Source: Edaphochlamys debaryana (lineage: Eukaryota; Chlorophyta; Chlorophyceae; Chlamydomonadales). Taken from it: DNA of 64,000 bases. The translations under genes were made by a program, and so were the position numbers. The stretch spans positions 1,798,001 to 1,862,000 of the forward strand of contig JAEHOE010000006.1 of assembly GCA_016858145.1 (NCBI GenBank), given 5' to 3'. Within the stretch, counting starts at the first letter, position 1, and each line of letters begins with the position of its first letter. The notes under the pieces were generated by a model. The model was not told where the DNA came from and made no database searches. It saw only the letters and a program-made list of their open reading frames with translations. Below are positions 11,801 through 22,411 of the stretch, one piece after another.

Positions 11801-12801
11801 TGAGGAAGGTGGCGGCGGTGAACGCGCAGGTGCGGGGCGGCCTGGCAGGGGTGGGGGGTGGGGCTGCGACGAGGACACCTTGGCGGAGGGCAGCATGTCG
11901 ACATGGTCGATACCTGCGGGCTTGCGTCTTCGTGGGGGTTGGGGCTTGGGGGGCTGGCCCTTGCAAACCCGGCACCGCAACCGGGCGCCGCCGCCCGAGC
12001 GCTTCGCTGGGGATACCAATGGTCCCATACGGCCCTTTTCCCCCTTCCGTTTCGATGTTGCCTTCCGTTGCGATGTCCTCACGCCTCACGCCTTGCCACC
12101 CTTTCCCCACGCCCCCCCTCTTTCGCCCCCCCATTCTCCCCTCCCAGATGAACCCCGCCAAGGCCCACCAGGTGCCCCTGGCCCTGCTGGAGGAGGCACT
12201 GAGGCTGCAGGTGGGGGGGAGGGGGCGGGGGCAAGGCGGTGTCCCACCAGGAACCCTGCTGCAGCCGTCCAAGGGCCGGCGCGCCAATGAAGAGGCCAAT
12301 GAAGAGGCCTCAACCCCCCTTTCCCCTTCTCCTCCCCCCCCTCCTCTCCAAGGGCATCGAGAAGGACCCCCTGGAGCTGCAGTGCCTCATCGCCAACCTC
12401 ATCTTCAGGAAGTGAGCCCGAGGGGAGAAGGGAGGGGGTCAAGAAGAGCAAACTGCAGGACTACAATGGTGGGGTGGGGTGGGGGAAGAGGAGGGAGGCG
12501 CTGAGCGGGGCGCAGGACCGCAGGGAGCCAGGATCACGGCATCGCATAAACGCCACCAGCCGCCCCCTAAGGCCCTCGCCCTCCGCCTTGCCCTCCTCAT
12601 GCCCTTCTCCCTCCTCCAAACCCGACCTCACCCAACCTCTCAACCCCCTCCCTCTCACCCCCTTCGACCCCCTCACACCCCCCCCCCCACAGGTACGTCA
12701 AGGGCTACCTGGCCTACAAGTCCCGCGTGCTGGTGCTGGCCAAGGCCGAGGCCTTCCCCGCCCTCAGCGCCGTGCAGCTGAGCGACCCCTTCGCGGGGTG
12801 A
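8865..12801 (+). CDS. PCID2: PCID2/THP1 homologue, TREX-2 PCI-domain subunit
   Basis: Eleven exons (8865-8922, 9166-9358, 10005-10173, 10426-10536, 10789-10895, 10992-11124, 11333-11467, 11731-11829, 12148-12210, 12353-12411, 12693-12801) give 411 residues; human PCID2 has 399. Blocks matching the family run in order: LHKD-type N-terminus, KEYRDGYAAAL, VYFRLNAINNCKQPL, YYTGRLAAYDEDFARADEHL, SYAFEHC, VKMLLGVLPS, ARFIQCGTYLLLEKL, then CLIANLIFRKYVKGYLAYK. The last ~200 residues are the PCI winged-helix module. In yeast and animals this protein (Thp1/PCID2) pairs with Sac3/GANP and DSS1 at the nuclear pore to couple transcription to mRNA export; the Arabidopsis member is THP1/EER5. All ten introns are GT-AG, and most open with G-runs and close with long C-runs. 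A TGTAA lies about 200 bases past the stop. Confidence 0.95.
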
Positions 12802-12997
12802 CGCGGACCGGGGAGGGGTGGGGGCGGGGGGGTGGGAGCGTGGGGCGTGGAGGCTGTGAGAGGAGGTGGAGAGGGTGCGCCTGGCGTGGAGGTGGGCAAA
12901 GGGCGGCTGGCAGGGCGGCCTCGTGGCGGGCGGAGCACGGGTGACGAAGGCGGGTGGGCAGGCCGCGGGGGTTCGGTGCGAGCGCTGGTGATCCCCA

Positions 12998-13002
12998 TGT
13001 AA
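12998..13002 (+). terminator. TGTAA poly(A) signal, PCID2 gene
   Basis: TGTAA about 200 bases after the PCID2 stop codon, a normal algal 3' UTR length. Confidence 0.55.
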
Positions 13003-13632
13003 CACACAAGTAGCCCCTACAGATTGGGCGGATTGGACGTCTGGGAAAGCGCGGGGACGTCGGGGTTCTGTGCTCGCAGGGGCCGTGCAGCGTAGTCCGG
13101 ACGACGACGAAGGGGGATGCAGCTGAACGCAACTAGGCTGTGCGCAACGCAACAGAAAGAGGAGAGGCAGAGCGACAGGCTGGAGCAGGCAGCCGCACGG
13201 GTGATCCTAAGGGCCGCACCACGCAACGCGTTCGGACACGTCACTTATCTTTCCTATGCCATCTTGCGGTGCCGAGGCCCCCAGCCGCCCAGCGTGTGCG
13301 GGGACGGGGACGTCGGGGTACAGCTGGGCGAACGTGGAGCGCTTGGCTCAGCTGCCGAGACTGGTGCCCTACCTTCCCGGGCCCCCTCAAGCATACCGGT
13401 ACTCACGACCACAGAACAGATGCTGTTGCAGGCGAGGGGGCCCCGGGCAGAGTGGTACGGCCACCGTCGCAAACGAGGGGGCTCCGTGTCAGCGACCTGC
13501 CGTCGGGCACTCGGGCTCGTCCGTGCCATTGGGGGAGCGACGCCGAAGTGTTCCACAGTGTACATCACAGATAGCAACACTGGGCAGACTCTGCTGGCAA
13601 ACAAGTCAAACCGATGCTCGGGCAAAACTCAT
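13003..13632 (+). other. intergenic or 5' UTR, no gene seen
   Basis: The frame of the next gene is open through most of this stretch, but the translation is unlike its coiled-coil start and no domain is seen. Probably promoter plus 5' UTR. Confidence 0.4.
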
Positions 13633-16600
13633 ATGGCCGACGAGCAGCTTAGCCCGGAGCTGCGACTTCTACAGCTGGAATGTATTCTGGACGCTAAAAA
13701 CAGGGAGATTTTGATCCTTCGGCAAAGACTCGCATCAGACGTAAGCAGCCCACTGATGTGACGCCGCTCTGGTTCGAGAAGGCGGTGGCGGAGATGGAGG
13801 CCTTGGGTCCGGAGCCGCTGCCCAATTGGGGGTAGCAAGGGACCAGGTAGTGAAAGTACCCCCTCGGGGGCCCGGGCACGGTGCCCAATTGTGGCGCTCC
13901 CTCTCTGCTGCGCAGGAGGCTGAGGCGAATGAAGGCTTGCAGCACGAGCTAGCTGTACTGCGCAAGGAGCTGGAGCGCCTTGCGGCAGCGAACGCAGCGC
14001 TGCGGGCGGAGTCGTTTGCCCCCTCACCTGCCCCCGGCGCAGCCGCGCCCTCCGCGGCTCCTGTCGCCTCAGTACCCTCGCTTGCCGTGTCCAACGGGGC
14101 CGTAGCGAGGGACTCGCCTGAGCAGGTAGGCCAACCTACAGGCCTGCTCACAGGCCTGGGCAAGGCACCCTCGGCAAGGGACAATGCACGGGGCAAGGGG
14201 CATTCCAGGCCAGTCCGAGTCTTTGCGAACTCTGCTCGGCAACCCAATGGGTACCGCCGTTGCAGCCCTGCAGCCCTGCAGCCCTGCTCTGACATCGCTG
14301 AACCGTCCGCCCTCGCCCGGCTTGAGCCCGATTGTTTGCCTCCTTTGACCACCACGCAGTCGCCCTCTCAGCCCTCACCGTATGGGCCCTCAACCGTCGC
14401 CACCCCCTCCGCCAATGGGCCTGCCCCCGCCCCCACATCCACACGTGGGGTCTACGGCGCGCCTGGCGCTCCCGCTTCTGCCCCCGGGGCCCCAGGGCCC
14501 GGTCCGGGCCCGGGCGGCCCCGGCGGGGCCCAAGTGGACCCAGGCAGTCTGGTGGAAAAGCTGAGGGGGCTCGTGACGGGGCTTGTCGCTGAGGCTTTGG
14601 CGGCACAGCACGCAACGCATGCGCAGCCCCCGGCCGAGGCCCAGGCGCAGCATGCAGTGCATGCAAAGCATGGGGAGCTCGCCGCGTCATCATCGGGCAA
14701 CGGGCATGCGGCGGGGGCTGCAGCGGGGGGGATGGGCTCAACTGGTCAGGCCCCGGGGGGCCTCGCCGGCGGCCACCCCCACGTACGGGTGCTGCAGTAC
14801 GGCACTCCGGGGGGCAACGCCGGGGCGGCCAACGCACAGCCCGTTGCACGCCCGGCACAGCCCGCCCCGCACGCTCCGCGTGGCGATGCCCCGCCCCCGC
14901 TGCATGCTGCCCCGGGGGTCGAGGCCAGCGTTGCGGCAGCGACCCTCGCCCTCTCCGGTGTCGCCGCTGCCGTGCCGCCCGGCGGTGTGCACATCGTGGT
15001 CCAGGCCCCCCTGGTCCACATCCTCGTGCCGCCCCCCCCCACGGCCCCTGCTTCACATGAGCCCTGGGGCGCGGCGGCGGCCGAGCTGCCCACGGCCGCA
15101 CAGGCCCTGCCTGCTGCAGCGGCGGCGGCAGTGTCGGGACCAGGCGCAGTGGCGGGGGCAGCGGCGCAGCCAGGCTTGGCATCCCCCCGAGGGTCTCTGC
15201 AGCGTGGGGCCGGCGCCAGCACCAGCGGGGCCGCCTCGCGCCGCTCCGAGACCGGTGCCGGCACAGCCACCAACTCGCTGGCGGCGGCGGGGAGCAGCCT
15301 TGGCGGGGGGCGGCCGGCGGTAGCACGTGTGTTGGAGTTCAACGTGGACGGCACTGTGGTCACGCTAGACCCTTCCGTACTGGATCCCGGCAGCCGTATG
15401 TACGACACGGCCGTCCGTGGGTACGACAAGCTGCCCGTGGACGCGCACGGGCGGCCGTACTTGTCGTACGACGCCCGCGTCTTCCAGGTGCGCGTGGCGG
15501 GTACTGCGGCGTGGTCGGCCTGGCCCCTCAATGTCGCTGCTCCCACTCTGCAGTCTTCGGTCAGTCCCCCAATTTCCACATACTTGCTGGCTCCTCGCCG
15601 ACTTACCCGCAGCCCCTTGCCCGTCATTAGCCCTCCCCCCCCCAAACGCCCTGTCCCTCTCCTACGCCCTCATGCCCTCCCTACCCTCCCTCCCCCCTGG
15701 CGCCCCTGCACACCTACCCAGCCCCCCCCCCCCTTACCCCGTGCTCTCACCCCCATGGTTCCTCCCCTCCCCACCTACACCCACCCCACTCCCACCCCCC
15801 ACCCACCCTCCCCTCCCCCCCAGCTGCTCCTGGCGCACCTCCGGGACGCAGCGCTGTTCGGCCCTGAGGCGGCCCGGGGCGCCCGGGACTGGGGCCGGGC
15901 GCTGCGGGCGCTGGCGGAGGCGGGGGTGGCGCCGGCATACGTGGAGCTGGTGAGGGCGAGAGGGGGGGAGGGGAGGGGGAGGGGAAGAGGGATTCTGAGG
16001 GGATGTACATGGGAATTAGGAGGGACAGAGGTGCGGGGCCAACAGTGTGAGCTGGCCGGGCGCCGAGGAGGCCGTGCCTGGGCGGGGCGACTCGACGTCT
16101 GGCTGACAGCCGCGCTGCCCCTAAGCCGCCGCCTCCCCTCATCGGCCCCAGGTGGCGGGGCACTTCGGTCTGGGGGACCTGGCCGCCTCCCTGCGGCCCC
16201 TGCTGCACCCGCCCCACCCCGCCCACGCCCCCCAATGCCCGGCCTCCGCCTCCGCCATGGCCGGTGCCAGCGGCGCAGGCGGTGCAGCGGGGGTGACCAG
16301 CGGCCGGCAGCCATCCGCCGCTCCAGCAGTGCTGGCGGAGGCGGCTGACGGGGCCGCGGGCGCAGGGCCGACGGAGGCAGCCGGCGCAGGGACGGGGGCC
16401 TTGGTCGTCCCCCCCGTGTGCGTACCGGCAGCAGAACTGCCGCAGGTCAACAGCGCAGCGGACTTCGGGATGGGGACGGGCGCCAAGGCGGCGGGAGCAG
16501 CGGTGCAATCGGGGGTGGTGCAAGGTGGGCAAGCCAGCGGCGGCGGCGGCGGCATTGCAGCTGGGAGCGTGCGGCTTCCGCTTTCGCCGCCGTCTACCGC

Positions 16601-17438
16601 TGGCACACCGGCAGCCCCCGACGCCAGCACAGCGAGTCCAACCCGATCTTCCGTGCTGCCACCGCCGCCGGCGCAACCGTCACTGGCTTCCAAGATCCCT
16701 CCCCCGCCGCCGCCAGCGGCCGCCCCTTCGCCATCATCATCCGCACTAGCGGCACCGCCGCTGGTCTCGCAGCCGGACGTGCCACCGCCTCCCGCCCTGG
16801 AGGCGCCGCCGCCGCCACCCGCCGCCCCGGCTGCTGAGGCGGCAACGGCGGCGGTGGCACAAGCGACCGCTGCCGAGCGGGCCTCCCCATCCGCAACTCG
16901 CGAGCCCCACACAAGCGCTGTCGAAGGGTTGGCGACATGGGAGGGAGCCGGCCAGGACCTGGGCCAGCCTGTGGAGGCGGCGGGGCCGTCGGCCGCGGTG
17001 GCCGCACCGGACAAGCCTGCAGAGCAAGCGGGGTCCAGGTCCACCCCATCCGCACCCGCCACGACCGGCCAACAACACTCCAGCCCTGAAGAGGGCCTCA
17101 GAACGGGGGGAGCTGGCCACGACATGGACTCGAGTGTGCCAGTGGGGATGGGGACGTCGGGGGCGGCTGCCTCGTGGGAGCTGGCGGCGGCGGCGGAGCA
17201 GTCGGCGGCGGTGGCCCGGGCCGAGGCGGAGGCCATCATCGCTCGGTTCCGGGTGCCCAACCTGTACGGCGTGCTGGCGGCGAAAGAGCGGCAGGAGGCG
17301 GAGAGGGAGAGGGAGAGGGAGCTGGGGCTGCAGAGGGAGAGGGAGCGGGAGCGGGGAGGGTCGGTGGGGGGGGAGGGGCAGGCGCATGGGGGCGTTGAGG
17401 ACGGCACGGGCGGGGTGGAGGAGGCCCTGCGGAGCTGA
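13633..17438 (+). CDS. coiled-coil protein with probable KCTD-type BTB domain
   Basis: Exons 13633-13740, 13916-14125, 14360-15487, 15824-15949 and 16152-17438 join in frame to about 952 residues. The N-terminal ~90 residues (LRLLQLECILDAKNREI, then HELAVLRKELERLAAANAAL) form a heptad-like coiled coil split by intron 1. A long Ala/Pro/Gly-rich linker follows. From about residue 427, VLEFNVDGTVVTLDPSVL, then DAHGRPYLSYDARVFQLLL and AHLRD, matches the order of the T1/KCTD BTB fold (N-V-G-G strand, TL helix, DRDxxxF, LR). The C-terminal 400 residues are Pro/Ala-rich and end in an ERERERE-type charged helix. KCTD proteins commonly act as cullin-3 adaptors or oligomerisation modules; that role is inference here. 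Introns 2 and 3 are multiples of three with no stops, so intron 2 (14126-14359) in particular might be exonic. Confidence 0.65.
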
Positions 17439-17615
17439 GAGCGCTTTCGTGCGGCGTTGGTGACGAGGTGCGGATTCATCGGTGGCCAGCAACATCCGCG
17501 GTCGAGGGGAGTCCGAGCGGAGCAGAGGAGTTCGGGGGAAAAGGGGGCTGGGAGCACGACATCGGCGGCGTGCCATCTGTGGCCATCTGCCGGAAGCCCG
17601 GCAAGCTTGCGACAC

Positions 17616-17637
17616 TGTAATCGCTGCTTCACTGTAA
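17616..17637 (+). terminator. paired TGTAA poly(A) signals
   Basis: Two TGTAA motifs (17616-17620 and 17633-17637) lie about 180 and 195 bases past the preceding stop codon. Confidence 0.55.
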
Positions 17638-17756
17638 GCTTTGCTTCTCAGTCCCGTAGCTGCTGCACAACCGTTCCGCTCAGTTCGCGCGTGGCACGCC
17701 AAATGGCACGTTAGCTTTGCGGTGTTGCGCGTGGACCCACAGAGCGCATCGACAAC

Positions 17757-20491
17757 ATGAGGAGCCTCAGACCAATGCAGCCTGCTCGGCAGCCTGTGGT
17801 GGAGTCCCTCCCTTTGCCGGCGAGCGTCCCGGCCCCAGCGATTTTAGGGCAGAAAGGAAAGCTCGTGCTTCGGCTCTCTCAGCTTACGCAGACTAAGGTG
17901 TCCTACTTTGGAGACGATCACCGACTCGATATCACTGGAAAGCCCTCGGATGTCCGCGCGGCGGCCCACCTCGTGGAGAAGACGGTCGAGCACTACCAAT
18001 ACTCAGGCAAGCCTCAACCTTTGGAACGTGCTCCATCTTCTGGCCGGGGCCACTTCGCGTCTGGGTTCCGGGCACCTGTGACGCGACACAATCCATCCCT
18101 GCCACGAGAGAATGCCCACGCCGCCCTCCCCCGCGCCTCCTCCACCCGCCCCGCGCTGACCTACAGGTCTGCAGTTCGCCAGGAAACAGACGTTCTCGGT
18201 GCTCTCCCCAGAGTTGGCTGAGGCGCCAGCGCTGGACCTGATTCCCTTCAGCCGGCCGGTGGCGGGCAGCGCTGGCCCCGCCTTCCTCATCAGTGCCCCC
18301 GACCGCGACCCAGACATGGACGAGGGGGGGGCCCAGTCGCTGTCTGCGTCGCGACAGCAGCCCGGGGCCTCCACCTCGGCGCCTTACGAGACGCGGGAAG
18401 GGGGCAGGCGGAGCATCCAGATCATCCAGGACTCAGACCAGTTTGAGCCCTGCTTGCAGGCAAGCACAGCCGGGCGCATCGGGGGATGGAGCCGGGCCCC
18501 GGCCGCAGGGGCGCAGAGCCGTGGGGCGTAGCGGGGCTGCACTTGCGGGACGTGCGGGCCGTATCCAGCCCACGTCGCTGCGTTTCACTCAGCCCGCTCT
18601 CCAGCACCACGGCCCCAACTCCCTCTTCCTCCCTCTCCCTCTCCCTCTCCCTCCGCCCCTCGCCCCCCTCCCTCCCTCTCCCCCCGCCCCCAGTCCCTCC
18701 TTGACCTGGCGGTGACGGCCGCGCTGCGCCACCCCGCCGACTGCTCCTCCGCCGAGGTGCGGGTGTACCTGGGCAAGCTGGCGCTGGTGGACACGGCCTC
18801 CTCCGCCCGCCGCCTGCCGCCCGCGGAGCTGCTGACGTGGCGCTTTCCGGGGAACGCGCGGGGCGTGTTCGAGACCTCGCTGCCGCACGACACCATCCGC
18901 TCTCTGGACAGGTGGGGCGAGGGGCTCTGCGGGCGATGAGACGGAGGGGCGAAAGCGGGCCGTGGGCGGGTGCAGCAGCGGGCTGGGTAGGGCAGGGGGG
19001 CCGGCACGTGGGGAGCGGGGCTGCATGCGCACGGGGCTGCCGCGCAGGGGCCAGCCGGACCCTGCCTTTGTCTCCAGCTGACCCGTGACTGCCTGTCGTT
19101 GTCACCCCCCTTACCGCTTGCCCCCGCCTCCCCCCTCGCCTCCCCCCCCCCGGGGTAGCTACCTGAGCGGCGCCGGGCTGCAGCGGCGGAAGCACGTGCG
19201 CACCGCCTCGCTGCACCTGGAGACATCCATCCCCTGGATCCAGTACCACCCCACGTTCACGGGTGGGCGCGGCGCGGAGGGCGGGCGGGCGGGCGGGCCT
19301 TCACAAGGGCGCCACCTGGGAAGGGCGTTCCGATGGGGCGGGGGTCGCCGGGCGTGGGAGCGGCGGCACCCCAGCCCTTCACTCGGCTGCTCCGCCCCAG
19401 CTGCTGGAGCCAGCCCTTAGCTGCAACCACCAGGCCCGAGTCGCAGGCCAGAGCTCACCGAGCCCTCTGACGCGCTTCTCACCCCACCCCCCTCTCCCGC
19501 CCACTCCCACCAACACCCCCCGCTACCCCCGCCCCGCGCGGCCCCCTCCCCACCCCGCCCCCAGCCGACCCCGACGGCTCGGGCCGGCTGTGCCTGTCCA
19601 AGCTGGAGGCGCTGGGCTGCAAGCCCCTGTCCCTGGCGCTGCTGGGGCCCGCGGGGGCGCCCGACGCGCGGCTGCGCTTCGTTGCCTCCGTGGAGCACCC
19701 GGAGGACGACCCGGTGGCGGCGGAGCTGCGGGCGAGGGCGGCGGCGGGGGAGTTCGCGCTGGTCAACGGCAACCGGGAGGTGGGCAGCGGGAGGGGGGGC
19801 GGGGCGTGGAGGGCGGAGGAAGGGGCGGGGAGGGTTGGAGGATTGCGTGGAGTCGAGTCGGAGAAGCGGGAAAAGCGGGTTGGAAGTGGCCACAGGCCAG
19901 CCGCCTGCGACCCTGCCCCACCTCTGCCTCTGGGAGGGAGGGGACGTGGCAAAGGTGAACAGCGGGGCAGTCCAGGAGGAGGCAGCCCCACCCCGCCCCA
20001 CCCCACCCCGCCACACCTCCGCCTCCGCCTCCGCCCGTCCCACGCAGGTGGTTGTGCCCAACGACCTCAAGGCTATGGATCTCACCCTCACCTCCGCACG
20101 CGTCAAGCTCAAGCAGGTTTACGTCACGCCGGAGCCCCTCCCGCCCCCGGTGGTGCCGCCCTACCTGCTGGGCCCCGCCACCTCCGCCGCCGCCTCTCCC
20201 GCCGCCGCCGCCGCGCCCCGCCGCATCACGCGCGCGCGCCGCGCCACCTCCTCCCCCGCCGCCGCGCTGCCGGCCGTGAGCCTCAAGGTGACGGCGGCGG
20301 CGGTGGTGGACAACCTGGGCGGGCGGCGGCTGGAGGTGACGGCCGCCTGCCCCGAGGTGAACGCCCTGCTGATGCAGCTGCACCGGGAGCGGGCCGAGCC
20401 GCCCGGAGCCCGGCAGGAGCTGGAGGCGCGGGTGCGGTCCTTCCTGGCGCACCTGCACGTGCTACGGCAGAACGTGGCCTTCACGCCCTGA
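17757..20491 (+). CDS. KH-like RNA-binding protein with unassigned C-terminal part
   Basis: Six exons (17757-18006, 18167-18459, 18694-18911, 19159-19262, 19565-19779, 20048-20491) give 507 residues. Residues ~28-80 read ILGQKGKLVLRLSQLTQ, then a beta-strand DHRLDITGKPSDVRAAA and helix HLVEKTVEHY, fitting a KH fold with a GxxG-like GQKG loop. The rest looks conserved and folded (EVRVYLGKLALVD, GVFETSLPHDTIRSLDSYL, LETSIPWIQYHPTF, VVPNDLKAMDLTLTSARVKL) but I cannot name its family. The last exon has an Ala/Pro loop, then TAACPEVNALLMQLHRER. Introns 1 and 2 both use GC donors (CAG|GCAAGC); only these give an open, phase-consistent protein. A TGTAA at 20906 is the nearest poly(A) candidate and lies inside the downstream inverted repeat. 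Role in RNA binding is inferred from the KH resemblance only. Confidence 0.75.
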
Positions 20492-20698
20492 GCGGCCCCG
20501 GGGCCCTGAGGAGCCGCGCCGGGAGGAGCCGTGCCGTCAGCAGCCGCGTCCTGAGCAGGCGCGCCCTGAGCAGGCGCGGTGCTTGTATTGGTGGGAGGCG
20601 GGGTCTGAGGTCCGCACGGCTCAGCTGAGGGCGCTGCGCCTAACCGCCTGCCGCGGGCAAGTTCGTTCGCAAAGTTGTGGTGTGGCGTGGTGGTGAGT

Positions 20699-21326
20699 GC
20701 GCTTGGTCAGGGCGGGGCGGAACGCTGCTGTGTTGCGGCGCGCAGATGGTCAGCTGACGGGATTGTCGCATATGGGCCCCCGCCTGTGCCTGAGCGCCGC
20801 GCAGCTCCGTTTCTCACCGTATTTTCCAGCCTTTTGCGCCAGCTGCTCCGCGCGTGCGTGCCCATACGGCTGAGTAAAGTGTTGCACGGGCTCGTTGGGG
20901 TCCTTTGTAACACATCTCCTCTGCGGCCCCCACGCTCGCCAGAAGCATGGCTGGCAATAGCACATCACCGAGGGGCCAATGCGCGCTCGAGGTGCGGGTA
21001 CGCAGGTGTTGGTGACTACTGTGGTGGTGCAATCGAGCTTGCCCGAGCGACCGGCAGCCCTGGGCGGCACCCGCACCCGAGGACAGCAGAGCCCTTACGC
21101 AAGGCATCTTTCAGGGTCGGAGGAACGGACTTGCACGCGGTGCGAACCCGTGGGTTTGGCCCGTGCCGTGGAGTTCACAGCGGCGTACTGCGGCAAGCCA
21201 GATCCTGCATCTCGCTGGCCCGCCCTCTCCAGCCGCTGAGCGCACGGGAGTGCCGGCTGGTGAAGCAGGAGGGGTTGCGCGCGGGATGCGCAAGCAGCAG
21301 CCTGGGAGTCCAACGGGGGGCCAGCG
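20699..21326 (+). repeat. left arm of 628-bp inverted repeat
   Basis: Reads outward-in from GCGCTTGGTCAGGGCGGGGC to GGGGGGCCAGCG. It begins 207 bases after the KH gene stop and contains that gene's likely TGTAA signal. Confidence 0.9.
20906..20910 (+). terminator. candidate TGTAA poly(A) signal for KH gene
   Basis: First TGTAA after the KH stop, about 415 bases downstream, inside the left repeat arm. If used, the KH mRNA would carry repeat sequence in its 3' UTR. Confidence 0.35.
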
Positions 21327-21659
21327 TGGCGGAGTTTGCACAACTCACCAACGGGGCCCCCTGCGACGTGACCGCATAGGCGTAGCCCCTGTTCCGCCTC
21401 GGCGGAGGATGGGGCAAGCCAACAAATAGCGTCGCCCGGGGGGCGGGGGCACGCCAACCCGAGACCCGTGACGCACCGAAACCGGTCTCCCATGCAGGAT
21501 CTGGGGACACTGGGGACACTGGGGACAGGGACTGCAAAGTCCAGGACCACTGGGCACTGGCCCAGACCTAGGCACGTCGCTGGGTGAGGGACCAGTGTGA
21601 CCTGGAACTGACGTATCTCCAACGCCTAGCTTTTGACGTAGCTATTCCCACATCGAACT
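21327..21659. other. 333-bp spacer between repeat arms
   Basis: Unique sequence with a 9-bp tandem CTGGGGACA repeated three times at 21501-21527. No gene is seen. Confidence 0.7.
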
Positions 21660-22287
21660 CGCTGGCCCCCCGTTGGACTCCCAGGCTGCTGCTTGCGCAT
21701 CCCGCGCGCAACCCCTCCTGCTTCACCAGCCGGCACTCCCGTGGGCTCAGCGGCTGGAGAGGGCGGGCCAGCGAGATGCAGGATCTGGCTTGCCGCAGTA
21801 CGCCGCTGTGAACTCCACGGCACGGGCCAAACCCACGGGTTCGCACCGCGTGCAAGTCCGTTCCTCCGACCCTGAAAGATGCCTTGCGTAAGGGCTCTGC
21901 AGTCCTCCGGTGCGGGTGCCGCCCAGGGCTGCCGGTCGCTCGGGCAAGCTCGATTGCACCACCACAGTAGTCACCAACACCTGCGTACCCGCACCTCGAG
22001 CGCGCATTGGCCCCTCGGTGATGTGCTATTGCCAGCCATGCTTCTGGCGAGCGTGGGGGCCGCAGAGGAGATGTGTTACAAAGGACCCCAACGAGCCCGT
22101 GCAACACTTTACTCAGCCGTATGGGCACGCACGCGCGGAGCAGCTGGCGCAAAAGGCTGGAAAATACGGTGAGAAACGGAGCTGCGCGGCGCTCAGGCAC
22201 AGGCGGGGGCCCATATGCGACAATCCCGTCAGCTGACCATCTGCGCGCCGCAACACAGCAGCGTTCCGCCCCGCCCTGACCAAGCGC
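21660..22287 (-). repeat. right arm of 628-bp inverted repeat
   Basis: Reverse complement of the left arm. It ends 124 bases before the ammonium transporter start codon, so it occupies that gene's proximal upstream region. Confidence 0.9.
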
Positions 22288-22411
22288 TCTACTTCCCTCT
22301 CCTCACCACACCACGAAAGGAACTCTCTAGCATGCCCCTGTCACGATAATCGGCGCCCCCACGCCAGGCTCGACGTGCTGCCTCGCCCAGCCGCGACGCC
22401 GGCCCGGCGCT

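Larger units (their letters stand above)
20699..22287. mobile_element. near-perfect long inverted repeat element (foldback-like)
   Basis: Two arms of exactly 628 bp, 20699-21326 and 21660-22287, are reverse complements with only about three substitutions that I could find and no indels. They flank a unique 333-bp spacer. The element lies between the KH gene and the ammonium transporter. Both arms carry the same long open frame, about 210 residues with spacer sequence, of no recognised family. No clear target-site duplication is visible next to the outer ends (GCGCTTGGTC and its complement). It could be a foldback transposon, an inverted duplication, or an inverted-repeat locus that makes hairpin RNA. 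Confidence 0.75.

Noticed and set aside
14148..15326. 392-residue open frame on the minus strand (also 16139-17632 and 55538-56941, minus)
   Set aside because: These lie opposite verified coding exons. In GC-rich coding DNA the complementary frames stay open by composition, and their translations are Arg/Pro/Gly-rich with no domain.
20707..22279. Long open frames in the inverted-repeat arms as transposase genes
   Set aside because: The translations match no transposase or other family I recognise, lack catalytic motifs and are open on both strands.
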